Assembly: GCF_008086615.1 (NCBI RefSeq)
Contig: NZ_RXYB01000003.1
Span: 186,001 to 250,000 of the forward strand
Direction of reading: 5' to 3'
DNA from: Acetobacterium tundrae
GTDB lineage: Bacteria; Bacillota; Clostridia; Eubacteriales; Eubacteriaceae
Length of the DNA: 64,000 bases
In this document: in pieces, positions 63,594 through 64,000 of the stretch
Position numbering within the stretch: the stretch's first letter is position 1
Layout: each line of letters starts with the position of its first letter
Notes under the pieces: model-generated
Database searches by the model: none
Seen by the model: only the letters and a program-made list of their open reading frames with translations
What the model was told of the DNA's origin: nothing
Position numbers and translations under genes: made by a program

Positions 63594-63627
63594 AAAAAAT
63601 AAATCCAGCTTCCTGGGGATGCTGGAT
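63594..63627 (-). terminator. Riboswitch-controlled terminator before btuF
   Basis: Stem ATCCAGC/GCTGGAT (63621-63627 with 63603-63609) with an 11-nt loop, followed by a T-rich run on the minus strand. It lies between riboswitch 3 and btuF. Confidence 0.75.
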
Positions 63628-63649
63628 ACTAAACAAAAGGTTTAATATT

Positions 63650-63820
63650 GTTCTTCCCACCGAAGAAATTCAATGATCAATGAGTGTCCTGACTTTTGCT
63701 TCCTTCGCCATTCTTCCTTCCCATCTTTCGACAGTGGTTTACAAGAATATTGTCAACAATTACAGTAGCGGGGGCTGTAGGGGAGTCTCACCCCTTTCCT
63801 CATTACTTCTCTATTTTATT
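63650..63820 (-). promoter_or_regulatory. Cobalamin riboswitch 3 (upstream of btuF)
   Basis: On the minus strand: AAAGGGGTGAGACTCCCC, GCCCCCGCTACTGTAA, ACCACTGTC, GATGGGAAGG, GCGAAGG and the B12 box AGTCAGGACACTC (within 63682-63696). It should control corrinoid uptake and, by read-through, the cbi genes down to cbiT. Confidence 0.92.
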
Positions 63821-63826
63821 AGTCGC

Positions 63827-63855
63827 AGTGTATCATAAATCAGACAACATTTCAA
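63827..63855 (-). promoter_or_regulatory. Sigma-A promoter for the btuF transcript
   Basis: On the minus strand TTGAAA (63850-63855), exactly 17 bp, then TACACT (63827-63832) with a TG extension at the right place. It lies 5 bp beyond the stop codon of the gene at the right edge. Confidence 0.7.
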
Positions 63856-63859
63856 TTGA

Positions 63860-64000
63860 TTATTTCAGCGTCACGCCCGCTGTTGCTAATTCGTTTTGTT
63901 CATTAATGGTTAAACTTTTCAACACGGCACCGGCAAACTCAATCGGTTCCCGCTCCCGCCATAATTCATTGGCAATGACTTCATAGGAAATGGTTTCAAT
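63860..64000 (-). CDS. C-terminal fragment of an unidentified protein
   Basis: The last 46 codons of a minus-strand gene that enters from the right edge. The peptide reads ETISYEVIANELWRERE near its start and ends with NELATAGVTLK. Codon use and an in-frame stop close to a promoter suggest a real gene, but the fragment is too short for me to name a family. Confidence 0.55.
   Translation of the reverse strand: METISYEVIANELWREREPIEFAGAVLKSLTINEQNELATAGVTLK

Noticed and set aside
1-64000. CRISPR arrays, tRNA or rRNA genes, insertion sequences, prophage
   Set aside because: None seen on reading the sequence: no direct-repeat arrays, no transposase or integrase frames, and no tRNA-like cloverleaf that I could recognise by eye.

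Overview
The window looks like chromosome of an anaerobic, low-GC, spore-forming type Firmicute of class Clostridia. The two large anaerobic (early cobalt insertion) cobalamin clusters and the gene set would fit an acetogen of the Acetobacterium/Eubacteriaceae group. That placement is inference from gene content and order, not from a search. Almost every gene is intact. I saw no rRNA, tRNA, IS element or CRISPR array.

Region 1 (1-11.8 kb) is the conserved housekeeping block known from Bacillus and Clostridium. On the minus strand, in transcription order, it carries purR, spoVG, glmU, prs, pth, mfd, a PrsA-type foldase, a SpoVB-type flippase and the start of a YabN/MazG-type gene. murC diverges from purR across a shared promoter region that holds a good PurBox. 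Region 2 (13.3-19.2 kb) has small DUF4190 membrane proteins on either side of lgt, a patatin-like lipase, a SEC-C protein, a degenerate histidine kinase and an AlkD-type DNA glycosylase.

Region 3 (19.2-38.0 kb, minus strand) reads as one long B12-riboswitch-controlled run. It starts with cobalt uptake (cbiMNOQ). Next come tetrapyrrole precursor genes (hemA, a siroheme-type dehydrogenase, a HemC-CobA-HemD triple fusion, hemB, hemL). Then come cbiK, cbiF, cbiG, cbiH, cbiJ, cbiP, cbiB, cobD and cobU. Region 5 (54.1-63.8 kb, minus strand) is the second B12 run: btuF-btuC-btuD uptake genes behind their own B12 riboswitch, then cbiA, a PduX-type threonine kinase, cbiC, cbiL, cbiD, cbiE and cbiT. 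Together the two clusters take glutamyl-tRNA to adenosylcobinamide-type intermediates. cobS, cobT, cobC and a corrinoid adenosyltransferase are not in the window.

Region 4 (38.1-53.5 kb) holds a DUF2156 membrane protein, a COG4705 protein, a DUF1003-like protein, tandem LytR-CpsA-Psr genes, an M-box-controlled mgtA with an uncatalogued 31-codon leader ORF, a BceRS-BceAB type antibiotic-sensing and detoxification module, and a class I glutamine amidotransferase behind a perfect 40-bp palindrome.

The strongest unexplained signal is at 53.8-54.1 kb. A third cobalamin riboswitch there has a perfect consensus promoter (TTGACA-N17-TATAAT) and a strong terminator but no gene behind it. It is a candidate B12-controlled small RNA located just downstream of the second cobalamin operon.
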